The notes under the pieces are model-generated. The model worked only from the letters and a program-made list of their open reading frames with translations, did not search any database and had not been told where the DNA came from. Positions 1-12,357 of a DNA stretch of 64,000 nucleotides are shown here, piece by piece. The stretch spans positions 3,868,001-3,932,000 of the forward strand of contig BSBM01000386.1 of the NCBI GenBank assembly GCA_027924585.1, read 5' to 3'. The stretch's first letter is position 1. Each line of letters starts with the position of its first letter. The DNA comes from Larix kaempferi (Eukaryota > Streptophyta > Pinopsida > Pinales > Pinaceae). A program made the translations under genes and the position numbers.

Positions 1-437
1 TTGTGATTCCGTATATGGTATTTGATTAAGAGATGCACATTTCTTATTTATCACTAGAACAGTTGTTTAAAAGACCTATTTTAATTATTGTGATCTCCAT
101 AAAACTCTATCTTACACCTATGGACTGCTAGTTTATCCTGGACTCATTATCAAAATTTGTCTCTAAAGAACCTCTAAAAGGTAGCTTAAAAGTGGGTGAT
201 ATTTTCTATTTTTGTGGGGAACATTACTGACATTTTATGAAGAAGATAGATTGTGAAGTCAAAGAATAGCTTTAGGTTATTATCTTTTGACATGATCTGT
301 GATTTAGGCCATTATAAATAAAGTTACTCATAGGATTTGTGCTAAATTTTTTTGAATTATGTGTTTAACAAGCTTAGTACACTCTAGTGCCAACCGACTT
401 CCGTACCAAATATATATATATATCATTATATGAAGCA

Positions 438-626
438 AACCCACAGGAATACTGAACAGGCTCGTTGGTAGCGGGTCCATGCTAAGTAAAATCTTAAACA
501 AGGAAGCTCGGTAAATGCAAGTAAACTCGTCGGGGTACTGAACAGGCTTGCTGGCAGCGGGGCTATGATTGCATGGTACCAAGATAAACCCGCTGGGATA
601 CTGAACAAGCTTGCTGGTAGCGGGTC
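438..626. repeat. Three-copy 40-bp imperfect repeat
   Basis: Three copies of a unit of about 40 bp lie at 438-477, 524-563 and 586-626. Each contains the core actgaacagg/aagcttgctggtagcgggtc with a few substitutions. The spacers between copies differ in length (46 and 22 bp), so this is a dispersed cluster rather than a strict tandem array. Function unknown. Confidence 0.75.
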
Positions 627-629
627 AAT

Positions 630-1950
630 ACCAGATAAAAGAGGTTTGGTTAATGCATTGCTATTCACATAACTCATAAAAAACCTGAGTATACAAATAC
701 ATGTTTAGGTCGATTATGTATATTGTCATTAGATAATGGCTGTAAGTTGGACTTTGACCCTGTCATCTAATTCAAACAATACCTAGGATATGATTATCCT
801 AGAAATTGGACCCATAATTATAGTAGATCTCACAAATTTTATGATGAACCGTATCTATATTCTTTGGATGGCAAGATATCTTTACAATGAGTCATGGATG
901 ACTAGTTTTTCCTATGGCATTTTTCGCATCTCTTACACTATTATTCTTCATATGGTCTTTTAAGCACTGTTGTATTCCTTTTTATGAATGTACATATCTA
1001 AATCATCTATTTTTATCAATTAATATTTCATTTCCTTATGAAAATTATTGTAGTATTTTAAAAGCTATCTGTAAAGACTTTCAATTGAAATTTTTTAATT
1101 TTAATAATTTTCTCTTTGATGGCTTGAGGACACGCCATATTTTTGGTTTGGTGGGGGAGATTAGAACTGTTATTACTTATTGAATATTTATGAAATTTCA
1201 TTTATCTCTGATAGAATAATAGGTGTTTTCAGGTTAATGCGAAAAAGAAGAAGGAAAATTATTTTAATCAAAGACGAACAAAAGAGGAATGCAATTAAAA
1301 GATCTAGAAAAGCAAAGTTTACAGCATCTTCTGTGCATTAACAGCTTCATAAATTCTTTACAAAATCATATTCAGTCAAGTATTAGCAAGCAAATCTTGT
1401 AGAGACAAAAGTATGTATGAAGGACTGAATGACGGTTCGAATGCCGATCCAAATGAGGTGACGATTACATCAAATGAACAACGTTCTGAATGAAAGTGAT
1501 GAATGAAATCGTAGCATGCATAAATATTAAATAGCATGCCAAGATATTCAAAATTTTGATTTACTAATGATAATAGGGATCAATCAAATGTCAATATCAT
1601 ACATGATTTCATTTCCCTAACCGTCGTATTTTTTTGTTAAATGAATAAATCTTGTATCATTTTGAATCATTGCATGACCGCTATGGTCTTATGTTATTGT
1701 ACAAATTGCCAACATCTGGATCGAATCTTTATGATTTTCCACATGTAATCTATCCCATTACGTGAATTTCGTTCAACCTGTCCAAATCTTGGCTTTGGAC
1801 ATGGTTGAACATACTCTAAACGAACACGTATTTATCGAATTCACGCACTTCTATGTTGGCACTTGACTCAAGAATTTCAAAAGTAATCTCTTAATCATGT
1901 TTCATCTACGACCATTTAGTCATCCAAACCGACCTTAATTTAACTGATGG
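630..1950. other. AT-rich non-coding stretch
   Basis: No reading frame here has a recognisable protein motif. The 89-residue open frame at 914-1183 is hydrophobic low-complexity translation of AT-rich DNA. Apart from the inverted repeat annotated at 1761-1845, I see nothing in this stretch. Confidence 0.6.
1761..1845. repeat. 85-bp fold-back (inverted repeat)
   Basis: The inner arms gttcaacctgtccaaa (1771-1786) and tttggacatggttgaac (1794-1810) pair with one bulged base around a 7-base loop. An outer arm, cgtgaatt (1761-1768), pairs with aattcacg (1838-1845). It could be a transcript fold-back or the relic of a small transposon. Nothing shows that it is expressed. Confidence 0.55.
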
Positions 1951-3230
1951 CTGCATGAATTTTCATTCATTCTGTTTTGTTTTCATTTCTCTCTATGAGT
2001 CGCGTCCTCTGCAAATTCCTTGCATCCCTTTACCTATCCATTTTTCATTCCCCATTCTCTGTCAGCAATGCCTAACCGTAACGAGCCTGGAAGATACCAA
2101 GATCCCCTTCGTGTCCCTGAGTTTAAAAGATGTCGTGAGTTATTCCTTCGAGCAGGATGGGAACCATTTCTCCACCTTCTCCAATACCACAACCACGAGA
2201 TATCACTTATGTTCGCCAAAGGTTTTGATGGTAAGACGACCAAGGTTGGCCATCTTGTTTTCTCCATGACAGAAGAGTCAATAGCATTAGCTACCAAGCT
2301 CCTGAGAGAAGGTGCTCGTTCGCACAAGCATTTGTTTCTTCCATGAATAGGCCACCAGTTTGCTCTCAAGCCCGATTTTCAATGCATTGCTGGTACCAAA
2401 GGATTCCACAGAGAATGGATTAAGCCGAAGCATTTAGATCCTTTGACCGTTATCATCCACTTAATCACTTACGAAGGTAAATTCACTGTCTTCAAAGCTT
2501 TCCATTTCAGATTGTTAGCACATTTTGTCAATAATCAAACCATCAATTTTCCATTTTATTTCTTGAAACATTTGGAGAAGATGTCTAGCCAAGTCAGGAA
2601 AAATGTTGTTAATCCCTCTGGTAGCTTGTATTACCATTGTCTTATTGAGCTTCTAATCATTTGTTGACCGAATCGTGACCTCACAGTCGACAGGGGTCCA
2701 ACGATTGTCGACCCATACCACAGTCTCCCTGGGCACCGGCTCGGGCAGGGTTGAGTCCATCCAGCAACACTCGCAGAGCAGATGAAGTCTCACCCGAGGC
2801 GTCCAGGAAGAGCAGACGAAACCATGTTTTTGCCGAGGGAGGAGGCAAGTGGTGGCACTATGGCACTAGCAGCAATTCCAAACATTCATTATAAATTTCT
2901 AGCACATCGCAGCATTTAACATTACCAGAAATAGAGATTACATATTACTTCAATCGCAACATGTTCATGTGGATAGATAACATATTATCGCAGCATTCAC
3001 ATTATAGCAATAGAAAACATGTAACTACATTAAGAATAAATAACATGAACATCCAGCAACATTACACATAGATGGCACCAAATCATCATCCTTATATTAC
3101 TCGGCAAACCAAAAGTAGTACATAAACATCCGCATTATCTCTGTCAATCTCCGCATATATCACTTGTCTCCTTTTCTTCCTTCTTCCTCCTTTTCTTTTC
3201 GACACTTACAATTCTACTCTATTTATAGGC

Positions 3231-3239
3231 TTCCGCCGA
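3231..3239 (-). promoter_or_regulatory. TATA box of the antisense LTR-like insertion
   Basis: The minus-strand sequence gcctataaatagag is a good plant TATA box. It lies just downstream, in the minus direction, of the three-copy repeat at 3303-3472. That is the usual U3 arrangement of enhancer repeats followed by the core promoter. Confidence 0.45.
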
Positions 3240-3302
3240 TTACAATGCTTGTCCACTTTCCTAATCGACACTATGGACACTCTACTAACTGACTTGGTCT
3301 AA

Positions 3303-3472
3303 TGACCCAAAAACCCGCATACTGTTGTACAATGACTCAATATTACAAAATATATGACCAAAAACCCGCCAACTGTAGTATACTTGACTCAATACTACAA
3401 AATATGTGTTCCAAGTGACCCAAAACTCACGAAGTGTGGTATCCTTTGGCCCAAAATACTCCTTTCGTGCCT
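3303..3472. repeat. Three degenerate 50-60-bp direct repeats
   Basis: Units begin at 3303 (tgacccaaaaacccgc), 3355 (tgaccaaaaacccgcc) and 3416 (tgacccaaaactcacg). Each continues with a diverged tactgt..tatt/ggcccaaaatac tail. Periods are 52 and 61 bp. They sit upstream of a minus-strand TATA box and may be U3 enhancer repeats of an antisense LTR. Confidence 0.6.
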
Positions 3473-4389
3473 TTATCCAATGTGTCGCGGCATCAGCATT
3501 ACCGCGACCTTTCCTCATCAAACCCCCTCCCAACATCATTCACCAGTTAGAGGAGAGAAGTCAAACTTGGGATCATTTTGTTTTTGAGATACTGAACCCT
3601 CATCTATCTACTGTCAAATCTTTCCCTTCTCAAGAACATCATCATACCCAAACAGAACCAAACTCCAAATGTGTACGGTTTGATGAGGATCCCCTAGACG
3701 ATATGCACTCTGCTCACTCATTGCCTTCTCTTGAACTTACCCTTGGTGACCCTACCTCAGAACCTCCACTCTTTTCAAAGCCCACTAAATCCACGAAGAC
3801 AAATTGTGACCAGTCCATCGATCAGTCTATTATTCAGACTATTTTTTAGCCTTCATGTTCAAGTATCTAGTCGGACGATCACACCTTTGAATCACCTCTC
3901 ATCACATTGGCTAATGTATCCACTCAAATAAGTGAAACCCTTGCTGCTGGAAGTTCTCCTGCATATAACAAAGATAAAAGTTCCGAATAACAAACCGTTA
4001 GTATTGAGACATCTCCGAAAGAGACAAGTCCCCAAAGGAACTTGGAGCATCCTATAGAACAACCTATTTCAAGTCAGCAGAAATGGGATAAGTTGAATCA
4101 AGTGATAGCACGATTAACAGATGAAAATCAAAGCTATGTGGAGACCATTTTTGAATTTCATGAAGAAAACAAGGTACTGCGTACATAAGTAAAGGACATA
4201 GAATGCTTAGTTAATGCCAAAACAACATCTCAAACTGCCCTATGGATGAGGTATAATTCCTTAAAGGACCAATTCAAGAAACTCCAGACCAGATTTCATC
4301 TTTGTCACCCAAGTCAAAGGCAGCTGCTGCCGCAGCTCAGCCTTCTTCCTAATTTCTTTCTGTTTTGCTCAGTGGGACCTGGCATATCT

Positions 4390-5460
4390 CCAGTTTGGGG
4401 GAGTGTTGGCGTCCAGTTTGTCACTATTTTTTGATCTTCGAATCTACTTTGAATGGCGGTAATCTCACTATTTTTTCTTTATTAAGTTATTATTTTCGTC
4501 ATTCATCCCATCAAAAAGACCAGGTATGCATGTATTTGTTTGTCATGAGAATGTTGGTCAAATCTTGTTATATTACGATTTATTAATGATTATAAATAAC
4601 ATTTCTGGGCATACTTGGCATTTAAGCTTTGATTTACAGGCTACGTTTTCCAAATGACCCTTCATTCACACCGCGTTCTTATGATGCTAAGATCAACTGT
4701 GTTCAACTCGTCGTTCAGCCTCGCGTTTAGCTCCCAAAATCCACGATTGGCATATCCCAGACCGTTAAATGTAGGAAAGGGCATGTGGGTTCTGTTTGCC
4801 ATGCAATAGGCATGGTTAATGAGTCGTTTCTCTATAAGATCCGTCCCCAGGTTCGCCAAGATTGACAGCACATCCCAAGTCCACGTCAATACTCCAACAT
4901 GCTGGTTCAACCTTGCATTCATCCTAGAATCCGCTACTTGTTCACGCCATTGTTATGGAAGGAGTCCAGGTCGCACACGTTCATCCTATCAGCATGATGC
5001 CTTGCCACAACGGTTCTCCAACAGCCTATCCTCCGTTCGCTTAGCCTTCCAGCATATTACCTCTCTGTCCACATCCAAGGGAACCAACGATGCAGCAGCC
5101 TCGTGAAGGGCTCGACTCCGCTTAGCTTTGAAGATGCTTCCTGTGTTGTCACATACCATTCAAAGCAACCATTTACAGCCATTAAAAACCTCTGTTATTA
5201 GAGAGGTCGACTCTATCGACCCTCTCATCCATTGTAAATTGTATAAATAGACGCTTGTAGATAGAAACAGAGTTAGTTCATAGCTTGTAGTTGGAGAAGA
5301 TCATCAAATTAGTAGATAGTTCGTAGGATTTGCAAGCAGATAGAAGACACTTTCTAATTTTCTTAAGATTAATGGAAGTTCCAGTTTGTTGATATTCTAA
5401 GTAGCTAAATCAGTTTCATTTTCCATCTCTGATTACTGGGAAGGGCCCCTCATCAACCAG
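4390..5460 (+). mobile_element. Polypurine tract and start of a 3' LTR
   Basis: The sequence gtttgggggagtgttggcg (about 4392-4410) is the junction seen in plant copia-type elements: a purine-rich primer tract followed by an LTR beginning TGTTGG, here at 4404. A TATA box lies about 840 bp downstream at 5242. If this reading is right, U3 runs 4404 to about 5270 and R-U5 follows. The LTR end is not recognisable, and no 5' partner lies in the window to fix it. The 95-residue open frame at 4819-5106 inside U3 has no motif. Confidence 0.5.
5236..5250 (+). promoter_or_regulatory. TATA box, probable LTR promoter
   Basis: The sequence attgtataaatagacg is a consensus plant TATA box. It lies in the presumed U3 of the LTR starting at 4404. 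Downstream sequence (gatagaaacagagttag) would be the start of the R region. Confidence 0.5.
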
Positions 5461-7946
5461 AGGTTTTGTCTTTGTTTTCTGTATTTTCTTTTCTGCAAAT
5501 AATTAGTTTATTTTTCTGCATTTATAATTAATTCGTTTTCCTGTATATGATATTCCTTTCTCTTCTGTAATTCGTGTGGTGCTGCTAACATAGTTTGTGT
5601 TTATATAATTAGCAAATGGTCGACCAGAAGTATAGTTTTGATAGCTTCATAACTAGATAGTTTGTTTCTCTAATCCTCTCCAATTAGATAGAACTAGTTA
5701 GCTGTGGTTTCCAGCTTTGTTAATAGTTAGAATTAGTTTAATTAGCTTCTCCTCTGTAGCTGTAGGTTAATTTTCTTCTCTCATCTCAATCTTTCTCTAG
5801 TATAGAATAGAAATAGTTTATCTCCTTTAGACAATGATTAGAATAGGTTGCTTTCTATTAATATAGCTTCTCAACAAGTCTTCTCACTAATTTGTCTGCA
5901 TTGTAGGTTCATCTGCATTCACCAGCTGACGTCAAGATCATCAAAACTCTCCTTTTCCTTAGTTTAATTCGTTTTTCCTCCATTCGGACTGTTGTTCAGA
6001 TTGGAATTCGGATCGTCGTTCGGATTTTTACTCTTTCTGCACTATTTTATGAATCCAGTTTCTTAGTTTTCTTTCCTGTAATCGTTCATGCTCTTAATTA
6101 GTTTTTCCAACCATAATTAGGTCCTTGTTTTATATTCTATAAAGCTTTACTTCAAGTTTTGTTATTATTCTTAGTTTACTTTAACTGTCTTTTAAATTAT
6201 GTCTTTTATATTTACCTTGCTAACATGTTGTTGTTTCAGAATTTATCAGTCTTATTCCTAGTCTAGTTTCTTTCATACTCTTAAGGCTTAGTTAGAATAA
6301 AGTCAATAACTTCATTCTTCAAGTTTTCTAGTTTTGGTAGTTTCCTTCATTAAGATTAGTTTCCATTCATGCAAATAATGAAGATGTTCATGATTTAAGA
6401 TTTGGATAAGAATCAAGTATCTTTATCAATTTTTCTACTTACTTCTAGTCTTCATTAGTTTCATATTATTCTACTCATGGATAGTAGATAGATCAACATG
6501 TTTAAAGTTAATTGTAGTTGGTCTCTTTATAGTTTACATCTCTTTATCGAAGTTAGATTAGATTTACTTCCATTTCTTGAATTAGTTGTTAATGTGTAAT
6601 TTGCTTTGATTAGTATAATTTCTGCCTATGTAATTTATCATCGAATTAAGATCTCTAATTTATTTACAGTTGTTTTCTAGATCAGAATCTAAAGTTAGGT
6701 AGTTTAGTTTCAGAATTGTTTACATTTAAAAGTTCTCCTTGGTAATTATCATTTGGTTATCAGTTCTTTTCCTAGATTAGTTGTATCATATCTGTAGTCC
6801 TGATTTTGCTCATAATTATAATCTGAAAGTTTAAACTCAGTAGTTTCTCGTTTGCTCAGAATTAGTTGTTTGATAGTACTTATTTTTATCCCTTGTTTAA
6901 ACATAGAGTAGAGTAGTATAATCTATACTATTCTGATCTGTTGGTTTAGCTAAATTCAATTAATTCAATAACTTTATATTTTTGAAGTTTGACTTGGTTT
7001 TTCATTTTGAAAGTTCTTTCGATCTTTTGTTTATTAAATATTTTGAAAGTTTGACAAGCCGGAAAATTAGGTACCATCCTACTTTAGCGTATATTTTTCC
7101 TCAATTCTAAGATTACCAACCCCGGTCAATAATTAAATATTAGGTGTTTTCTTTGAGATAGCTCACACACCCAACACCACGGTAGTCTTCAATATTGTGT
7201 TAGACGTAGGATTGTATTGCTGAATTACATATCGTGATGGCTAGGAGTTCTGCCTCTCCGGTACCTCCATGATTATCAATAAATAAATATAGTGTTTAAA
7301 AGTTGAATTTTTTCTATCATTTTTATTTTAATTTTTTTTTACCATTTTACTTCAAATAGTTGGAATTGGAATTACTCAAATAAAACATAAAAATTGTTAA
7401 AATTATATAATTTTGAAGAAACAAAGTAAGTGTAAGTATTTGATGGGTTTAAATCCATTTTTACAAATTAAAATTATAAAAATGAAAAATTACATCATTT
7501 AACTACCTAAAAACTAAATATAATAGTGAGACGCTAAGTAATAAATATTTACAAGAGCTTACTAGCAATCAATCCAATAAATATATCCATCTTTTATCAA
7601 TCCCAATTTTGTATCGAATTTGATCATGGAGCATTTTTTCTTATCAAAAAACTAAAAAGAAATTTTCAAATAAAGTTAACTCTATAAATGAAACCATTAA
7701 TTTTTCATGTACTTTCAAAGTCCAAAACTATCCATCATTGGGTGTACAGAGCTAACTTTATTTGAAGATATCGTTTGAATTTTTGTTAATTTGAAAGTCG
7801 AACCTTGGCTCATTTAAAAGGAGGAAATACCGCCTTAGTATCAAGGTATAGACCAAGGAATTCTCAATATAATACAATGTTGAAAATCGTATTTTATATA
7901 TATATATATATCCAATGGAAAACATCATGGGAACCCTTGGATACTT
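5461..7946. other. AT-rich non-coding stretch
   Basis: There is no supported gene. The sequence is T-rich on the plus strand, with many tagttt/agatta-type words, and could include the remainder of the upstream LTR, its flank or an old leader. A short (ta)n run is present at about 7894-7911. No repeat partner for this stretch was recognised elsewhere in the window. Confidence 0.55.
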
Positions 7947-7951
7947 CCCCT

Positions 7952-8690
7952 TGTTAGAACATTGTTACACCTTAGGAACTTATTCATATATCAATTTGTT
8001 GATTAAATGGTCGAAAATAAGGTTAATAATTACAATCCAATGTTGTTAGAAGTTAGTTGGGGTTAATTCTGACCATTCCACCACTTCTGCGCCAAAATAT
8101 GGTCAAATATAGCTCTTGGGCGCCCTATTAATGGTCACCTTCAGCATTTGTTACCACCTCTTGAGCAAAGGCACCTTGTTTCCCTGTTTTAAGGAAGTTG
8201 TCTTTGACTTAAGGTGCTCATGCAATGTATGTGGTCATTTTGTCCCTTTCTTGCTTGTTTTGGCCTTTCCTTGGCCACCTAACTTCCACCCAATATTATC
8301 CACCATATGTGTGAGTCTCATTTATGTCTTCCCATTCCTATCCAATGTTCACACGGACAATTCGTAGCCGTTTGGATGGATTTGGGAGCCTATTGGCCAA
8401 CCTAGGGGGGATTGAGGTCCAATGTAAGCTAACCACTTGTAGCTGCCTCCAAAGGCAAACAAATTATACCAAATTCTATATAAGGGTGTTCAAAACTCAT
8501 TTCCGGGTTGGACATATAATAAACCTACTATTTGGTAATTTTTATTATTGGTTTTTTATCGTTTGTGACTAGGCTTTGATCCTTTGTTTTCCATAATTAT
8601 TTTGGCACTAATTTCTTGCATACTAACCAAAAATTCTTGATTGTGAGGTAAAATTTAGCTACTAGATCCTACTGTGATTAATATTTCACA
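7952..8690 (+). repeat. 5' LTR of the copia element (739 bp)
   Basis: It begins TGTTAGAACATTG and ends GATTAATATTTCACA, immediately before the primer binding site. It matches the LTRs at 13314-14032 (plus) and 18202-18971 (minus) over most of its length, with many substitutions, so all three are old. The 83-residue open frame inside it (8116-8367) also has a shadow in the other LTR copies and is not a gene. Confidence 0.85.
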
Positions 8691-8702
8691 TGGTATCGGA
8701 GA
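8691..8702 (+). other. Primer binding site (initiator Met tRNA type)
   Basis: The sequence tggtatcggaga directly follows the LTR end. It differs by one transition from the canonical plant tggtatcagag, complementary to the 3' end of initiator methionyl-tRNA. It fixes the LTR end and the element orientation. Confidence 0.8.
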
Positions 8703-8960
8703 TCTTGGAGCTTCTATTTGAACCAATACTATTTTAGAAGTGCACAAGAAGCAGTGGAGAAACCATAGAAGTCCCGGGGGTCATTGCCTTGAAGCCATTG
8801 GAGAAATCCTTTGGAGTCTACCCAGGGTGTGATTCTCTCCTGAATGTGCCTTCTATCAAGCAGGGTTCAAATTAGTTAGTTAGGGTCCCCTCCTAAGTGT
8901 TGATATTTTGCATTGCAGGTTCAAAGTGTTCATTGTCACCAAGTGCGCAAGCTACAGAAG

Positions 8961-11041
8961 ATGGATCAATATCATGTTAACTTGCTCACTCAATTCATCT
9001 ATTTTGAGTGTAAGGCCGAAATGGTTATCCAACTGAGATCCAAGGGTCTCTTAAGAATCACCATGGGAACTGAGGTTGAGCCAAACTCTGCAGTAGAGAA
9101 GTCCAAGTTCTTCAACAGAATGGATGAAGCATTTGGCATGCTTTGTCATAGTATGTCAAGAGACCTCATGTTTCATATTGATAGTATTACTACTCCAAAT
9201 GAAGTTTGGCTCAAGCTTGAGTCTTTGTTTGGGAAGACTGATGAGATGAGGGTCCATCAACTTGAAAATGATTTGATCTCACTAAGTCCGAGCAACTTCG
9301 AATCCATCCAGGACTTCTTCACCAAGTTCAAATCCTTGGTGTTGCAGATCAAACAGTGTGGCATTGATAAGAAAGAAGAACAATTGGTTATGTCCATCAT
9401 TTCGAAATTGGGTCATGAGTATTCAGTATTTGTCTCTACATTTCTCTCCACAAAGCTTACAGTTTGCAATTGGAAGATGCCATCTTTGGCTGATTTCATG
9501 GAAATGCTAACTCAAGAACAAGATGAGTTGGTTCTCATGGGTTCCATTAAGAAAAAAGACCAAGTTCTTGCTACTGTAGATTCAAAGAAAGCTAGAGGAA
9601 ATAAAAATCCCAAGGGTTCGAAACACCAAGAGAAGAAGAAAGACAAGGAGAGGCCCAAATATTCCGATGGGGGTTCAAATATTGTCAAAGATAAGGGAAA
9701 GATGAAAGAAAAGACCAAATGTACTTACTATTGAAAGGGTTGGCACCCTAAAAGTGCATGCATGAAGAAAACTATTTATGTGATGACCCATCTCCTCCAA
9801 AATAATAACAGTCCTCTTCCAAAAAGTTCAAAGAAGAAGGAGGGGGTTTCTGAAGACAAGGAGAGGTGCCATGCATTGATGGCTAGTACCACAGAATATT
9901 CTTCTTTCATCATAGATTCAGGTGCCTCCAGGCACATGGATTCTTCAATAGATTCTTTCTCTACTCTTTCACATTATAGTGGTTCTTCCATTCTCATGGG
10001 AGATGATTCGGAAGTCCCAGCTAGAGGCATTGGGAAGATCAATCTCGAAAATGGGTACTTTAGTAATGTAATATATGTGCCAGATCTTGCAGCAAAACCA
10101 CTCGCTATTTACCAAATGAACCACATAGGTTCATCCAAGAGAGTGATCTTCACTCAATATGATGTGGAAATTTCAGAAATTTCTACTAGCAAACTGGTAG
10201 CAGTTGGTGTTGCAGATCATGATTCAAGAATGTATAATTTCTCTCACTTTCTTGAATACTCCTCTCCAAATGCAATTCTGTCATATGCTAACGAAGTCAC
10301 CAAACTTTGGAATGAGAGGTTTGGACACCTCAACTATAGATATATTCAAGCATTGAGCAAAAAAGACATGCTTGAAGGACTTCCAACCATCATATTTTCC
10401 AAAGGCACTTGCAAAGGGTGCATTGTTGGGAAGTATGCAGAGCACAAGTTTGAGAAGGGGAAGGAAATAAGAGATGATAAACCTCTTGGTTTGGTCCATT
10501 CATATCTGATAGGTCCTCTTCCTACACCCTTCTATGTAAACTCAAAGTATGTGCTTACTTTCATTGATGATTTCTCAAGATATTGTTGCGTGTTCTTTCT
10601 CAAGCAAAAATATGAAGTCTTCCAATCTTTCAAAGCTTTTGTTGAAAAATTTAGTGGGAGGAAGATGAAGGCCTTAAGGACTAATAATGGAAGGGAATAT
10701 GTTAATAAGGACCTGTAGCATCTATTTGAAGAATATGCCATTCAAATCCAACATCGTGTGCCTTACACACCCTATCACAATGGTGTTGCAGAGTGCAAGA
10801 CTAGAGCATTGAAGGAGATGGATACATGCATGATGGAGGATAAGTATTTTTCTCCTAAACTATGGGTTGAAGCCATAAATTGTACTACATATGTTCAGAA
10901 CATAGCACCACACAAAGCCTTGTAAGGAATTACTCCATTTGAGGCTTGGATGGGACACAAGCCAAATGTGTATCATTTCAAGGTGTTTGGTTCAAGGGCA
11001 TGGGATAGAATACCTCCAGAAAAGAGAAAGACATTGCAACC
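8961..11041 (+). pseudogene. Copia gag-protease-integrase, truncated
   Basis: A single frame runs from the ATG at 8961 with in-frame stops at 9732, 10716 and 10923. The order is: a gag domain (EVWLKLESLFGKTDEMRVHQ, FEYSVFVSTF-type block); a Lys-rich tail; a CCHC zinc knuckle in which the second Cys has become Tyr and the next codon is a stop (CTYY*KGWHPKSAC); an aspartic protease motif DSGASRHM (about 9919-9942); integrase zinc-binding residues (FGHLNY, CKGC); and the integrase core. In the core the expected first catalytic Asp is Tyr (codon 10503-10505, HSYLIGPL). The second Asp (FIDDFSRY) and the Glu (NGVAE) are present. Coding stops near 11041. Downstream RT and RNase H are absent. It cannot be active. 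Confidence 0.88.
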
Positions 11042-11398
11042 CTGTTGGCTGGATTTTCTGACATGGCCAACTAAGGGGAACTAACCCACACAAGGCTCTT
11101 AAAGAAGCCCCCGGTATGTTTGGTATGGCTAATTCCCACGGGTTATGGTCCTGCTACCATCTAAGTTTCACTCTCTTAAGGAGAATTCTACTACTTAAAC
11201 TTAGAACCATGTGCCCTAGACTAATTAGTTAATCAAAAAGTTAAACTAAACCCTAATGAAAACTTCTAAATTAAAAATAATTATTTACTCTACAAGTTAT
11301 GTTAATCTACTTCTACTCTCTTAAGGAGAGTCTTTGTTTTAGGTTTGTTTTCAAAGATCTAATCAGAGATTGTTTAATAAATAAAAGAAAACTAACCT

Positions 11399-11532
11399 AC
11401 TTAACAACTGCAAAATAAGAAATTAGAAAAACTAAACTAAAAAATTGAAAATTAAGACATGATGGACTTAACAACTGCAAAATAAGAAATTAGAAAAACT
11501 AAACTAAAAAATTGAAAATTAAGACATGATGG
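11399..11532. repeat. 67-bp tandem duplication
   Basis: The unit starting acttaacaactgcaaaat (11399) repeats at 11466 with no difference that I can see. Its tail, attaagacatgatggaatt, recurs once more at about 11580, followed by a near-identical ttgagagaaatctctaa. This is a local slippage or replication duplication. Confidence 0.85.
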
Positions 11533-12181
11533 AATTTCGAGAGAAATCTCTAACTGTTAACTTTTCTGTATATAAATACTATTAAGACATGATGGAATTT
11601 TGAGAGAAATCTCTAATTGTTCACCATAATCTTGAAAAAAATACAGCCATATCTTCCTCGTGGCAACCTCCTTTGAAACACGAGGAATTAATGACAGCAA
11701 TCCTAACCAGCTACTTCATCATGCGTCAAATGCAGAAAAAGAACAAACATTAGATAACATCAAAGGAGTTAGCGTATTCGAAGCTTAGTTTACTCATGAT
11801 AAATATTCTATATGCGAGTCCGGTTTTCAATTTTAGTTTACTCATGATAAAGAAAACCAAGCTCCAAATTAGTCGCATAAATATGCCATTGTAAATTATA
11901 TTTGTGAAGTGCCTTGAAATCGATGTGATTGATAACTCTTTTGATAACAATTGCAAAGTTAAATAAAAATGAATGGAGGAAGCAACATAGAGTTTGGAAA
12001 GTGAAAATTATTAAACAATAATGTGCATTATCCCAAAAGAGCTAAATAGTTACTTAAATGCACTTTGATAAAACGGCCTTGAATTAAAAGTTTTGGGTAC
12101 GTGGAAGAATAAAACTATACCTTTGTCCCTTTTAGATAAATTAGGATAAAAGATTTCATTAATTAGCTTTCATCCATGCAG

Positions 12182-12357
12182 ATAAAGCTATATCAATATC
12201 TATATAAGATGAACCTTTTATGTTTATATCAAATCTAACTAAATAGGTCATCATATATATATATTAAATATAAAGCTATATCAATATCTATATAAGATGA
12301 ACCTTTTATGTTTATATCAAATCTAACTAAATAGGTCATCATATATATATATTAAAT
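12182..12357. repeat. Perfect 88-bp tandem duplication
   Basis: The unit beginning ataaagctatatcaatatc at 12182 is repeated at 12270 and appears identical across 88 bp, ending in an (at)n run. Identity of the two units suggests a much more recent event than the insertion itself, or an assembly duplication. Confidence 0.88.

Larger units (their letters stand above)
2662..3480 (-). mobile_element. Probable antisense LTR-like insertion
   Basis: This block interrupts the ORF of 2068-4434 and codes for nothing recognisable. Read on the minus strand it has the order of an LTR: degenerate direct repeats (3472 to 3303), then a TATA box, cctataaat (3239-3231), then a pyrimidine/purine-biased leader, ending near tgttgacc (2662). 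The exact ends are uncertain and I found no clean target duplication (only a weak catt/catt). An intron is an alternative, since the frame is the same on both sides, but the internal promoter-like layout favours a solo LTR. Confidence 0.4.
2068..4434 (+). pseudogene. Decayed retroelement ORF, N-terminal globular domain plus C-terminal coiled coil
   Basis: From the ATG at 2068 one frame can be followed to 4434. It is broken by in-frame stops at 2344 (TGA), 2665 (TGA), 3847 (TAG), 3868 (TAG), 3988 (TAA) and 4186 (TAA), and by an insertion at about 2662-3480, but the flanking parts stay in the same frame. The first 200 residues contain FKRCRELFLRAGWEPFL and SGSLYYHCLIELL. This looks like one of the uncharacterised ORFs carried by plant LTR elements, but I cannot name a domain. 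A Ser/Thr/Pro-rich linker follows at about 3590-4060. A heptad-like Glu/Lys/Gln-rich segment at about 4080-4310 (QQKWDKLNQVIARLTDENQ) should form a coiled coil. The polypurine tract and LTR that follow make it the last ORF of an LTR element. The decay is mainly point mutation to stop, with no frameshift seen. Confidence 0.65.

Noticed and set aside
914-1183. 89-codon hydrophobic frame
   Set aside because: Phe/Leu/Ile-rich translation typical of AT-rich non-coding DNA. No neighbour or motif supports it.
4819-5106. 95-codon frame
   Set aside because: It falls in the presumed U3 of an LTR and has no motif. The opposite strand is equally open.
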